7,893 nucleotides of DNA, from contig SLLW01000057.1 in the NCBI GenBank assembly GCA_007133875.1, positions 1 through 7,893 of the forward strand, written 5' to 3'. The notes beneath the pieces are model-generated. The model worked only from the letters and a program-made list of their open reading frames with translations. It was not told where the DNA came from and searched no databases. The stretch is from Balneolales bacterium. GTDB lineage: Bacteria; Bacteroidota; Rhodothermia; Balneolales; Natronogracilivirgulaceae. Below, piece by piece: positions 6,654 to 7,893 of the stretch (within the stretch, counting starts at the first letter, position 1; each line of letters opens with the position of its first letter). A program made the position numbers and the translations under genes.

Positions 6654-7841
6654 TCACATCACAATCAGTTTTGCCCGCAGCGCTCCGGCTCGATCCAGGG
6701 CCTGGAAAATGGAGATGATATCCCGCGGGCTCAGGCCCAATGCGTTTAGCGATCCCGAGAGCTGTTCGACGGTAGTCTCCGGTTCAAGCAGCATGGTCTG
6801 AGCCGCCTGTTCGCTGATTCCCACTTCCGGAATCTGTTCGATGACCGTTTCCCCTCCGGCAAATGGCAACGGCTGTACAATGAACGGTGTCACCTGTGTT
6901 CGAATCTGGATATTGCCATGGGCAATCATCACCTCATCAATAATCACACTTCCGCCCGCGACAATGGTGCCGGTTCGTTCGTTGATCACAACTCGCGCCG
7001 GTGTATCAACGGCAATCTCCTGCTCCATGACGATGCTTGTGAAGGTGTTCATGGAACCGGGTTCCCGGAACGCTTCCGGCCAGGTCACATAAACCAAACC
7101 GGGATGCTGCACCTCGGCCAGGTCTTCATCAAACGTGGTGTTGATCTCCTCGGCAATTCGCCGGGCGTTGGTATGGTTCGGATCCCGAAGCACGAGGCCA
7201 AGCGGCGCATTTGCATTATGTGAAAAACGGGTATTATTCTCGACAATCCCTCCGCCGGGAACGGTTGCTGTCAGTGTCTGATTCCGGGTAATCCGGGCAC
7301 CGGGTATTTCGGCCGTGATCCCGCCCACAACCAGCGGGCCCTGCGCTTTTGCAAAAACTTCCTCATTGTCGGGATCAAACAGAGGTGTCTGCAGCAACAC
7401 CCCGCCCTGAAGGCTGCTGGCATCTCCGAGTGAGGAAACAGTCACATCGATCTCGCTTCCCGGTGCATGGTAAGGGCCGATCGTAGCCGTTACCATCACC
7501 GCTGCCACATTACGGGTCCGCAGACGGTCGCCATCAACGGTAATACCAAAATTTTCCAGCATGTTGGCTATGGATTGCACGGTGAATACCGACCCACGGC
7601 TGCTCAATGTGCGGTCGCCCGACCGGTCAAGTCCGGTAACCAGGCCATATCCGATCAACTCCTTGCGGTGGGCATGTTCCACTTCGACCAGGTCACTGAG
7701 CCGTGTCTGTGCCTCTGTTTCGGAAACGGCCCCTGCCCCCATCGCCATCACTAACAAAACCAGCAAAAGCCGGCCGGCTGATATCCAACCGGGGTTATCA
7801 TGGTGCTGGAATGTATCCATTTTATGCTGTTGCAAATTCAT
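6654..7841 (-). CDS. flgI: Flagellar P-ring protein FlgI
   Basis: FlgI forms the P-ring in the peptidoglycan layer, the bushing through which the rod turns; it is exported by the Sec route. The 395-residue product begins with a signal peptide: a hydrophobic stretch at about 22-38 (SAGRLLLVLLVMAMGAGA before it and within it) and a likely cleavage after TEA (44). The mature protein then starts QTRLSDLVEVEHAHRKELIG, the classic FlgI beginning, with GYGLVTGLDRSGD (64-76) and FTVQSIANMLENFGI next. Further family motifs are DVTVSSLGDASSLQGG and the C-terminus LNALGLSPRDIISIFQALDR to LIVM. The ATG at 7841 is preceded by a good ribosome site (GAGGT, seven bases away); the in-frame ATG at 7820 would give a signal peptide of more usual length but has no such site. 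The length is slightly above the typical 360-370 residues because of this N-terminal extension. Confidence 0.96.
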   Translation of the reverse strand: MNLQQHKMDTFQHHDNPGWISAGRLLLVLLVMAMGAGAVSETEAQTRLSDLVEVEHAHRKELIGYGLVTGLDRSGDRTLSSRGSVFTVQSIANMLENFGITVDGDRLRTRNVAAVMVTATIGPYHAPGSEIDVTVSSLGDASSLQGGVLLQTPLFDPDNEEVFAKAQGPLVVGGITAEIPGARITRNQTLTATVPGGGIVENNTRFSHNANAPLGLVLRDPNHTNARRIAEEINTTFDEDLAEVQHPGLVYVTWPEAFREPGSMNTFTSIVMEQEIAVDTPARVVINERTGTIVAGGSVIIDEVMIAHGNIQIRTQVTPFIVQPLPFAGGETVIEQIPEVGISEQAAQTMLLEPETTVEQLSGSLNALGLSPRDIISIFQALDRAGALRAKLIVM

Positions 7842-7846
7842 ATTCC

Positions 7847-7893
7847 CTACCTCAGTTCACGTACAAGAATCGCGGCCCCCATGGCAGCTCCGA
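7847..7893 (-). CDS. 3' end of the gene upstream of flgI (partial)
   Basis: One minus-strand frame is open from the right edge to TAG at 7849-7847 and reads GAAMGAAILVRELR. A second open frame, ending in TGA a few bases earlier (ELPWGPRFLYVN), cannot be excluded. I prefer the first because its last codons AGG-TAG supply the flgI ribosome site, the same arrangement as at flgK-flgL. By common gene order the gene could be flgH or flgA, but the visible 14 residues do not show a hallmark of either, so I leave it unnamed. Confidence 0.4.
   Translation of the reverse strand, partial: GAAMGAAILVRELR
7849..7853 (-). promoter_or_regulatory. Ribosome binding site of flgI
   Basis: The minus strand reads CTGAGGTAGGGAATATG. 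GAGGT lies seven bases before the ATG at 7841 and overlaps the first base of the preceding gene's TAG. It decides in favour of this start over the in-frame ATG seven codons later, and suggests translational coupling with the upstream gene. Confidence 0.6.

Noticed and set aside
1..7893. CRISPR array, tRNA or rRNA genes, insertion sequences, phage genes
   Set aside because: No regularly spaced direct repeats, no cloverleaf or rRNA-like stretches, and no transposase or integrase frames were seen; almost all the sequence is accounted for by flagellar and regulatory genes.

Overview
The window is a flagellar gene cluster from a Gram-negative bacterium. FlgI, the P-ring protein that sits in the peptidoglycan/periplasm, implies an outer membrane. 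Base composition looks moderate, and several starts lack a clear Shine-Dalgarno sequence. That loosely fits the Bacteroidota/Balneolota/Rhodothermota side of the tree, but the taxonomy is a guess and nothing here proves it.

Layout. On the minus strand, read from the right edge leftwards, a single co-directional block runs: the 3' end of an unidentified gene (7893-7847), flgI (7841-6654), a stand-alone rod-binding flgJ-type gene (6553-6173), flgN (6144-5629), flgK (5544-4186), flgL (4183-3290), and a gene for a TPR protein with a glycosyltransferase-like N-terminus (3256-1871). Facing it on the plus strand are the 3' end of an unrecognised gene (3-206) and a complete NtrC-type sigma-54 response regulator (369-1808). 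The two blocks converge with only 62 bases between stop codons.

How the genes fit together. FlgI forms the P-ring bushing around the rod. The FlgJ-type protein is the rod cap/scaffold, here without a muramidase domain. FlgN is the export chaperone for FlgK and FlgL, which form the hook-filament junction. The response regulator is built like the FlrC/FlgR class that drives late flagellar genes through sigma-54, so it is a plausible controller of this cluster, although I found no convincing -24/-12 promoter in the window. The TPR protein directly after flgL is in the position where flagellin-modifying glycosyltransferases are often found, but its DXD-type site looks degenerate.

Non-coding features. 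Upstream of the regulator there is a perfect 7-base inverted repeat and a sigma-70-like promoter. Between flgI and flgJ there is a cluster of three copies of a CCGG-rich repeat next to a hairpin. Shine-Dalgarno sequences for flgI and flgL overlap the stop codon of the preceding gene. Most of the window is ordinary flagellar biology. The degenerate glycosyltransferase-TPR protein and the intergenic repeat cluster are the parts most worth a second look.
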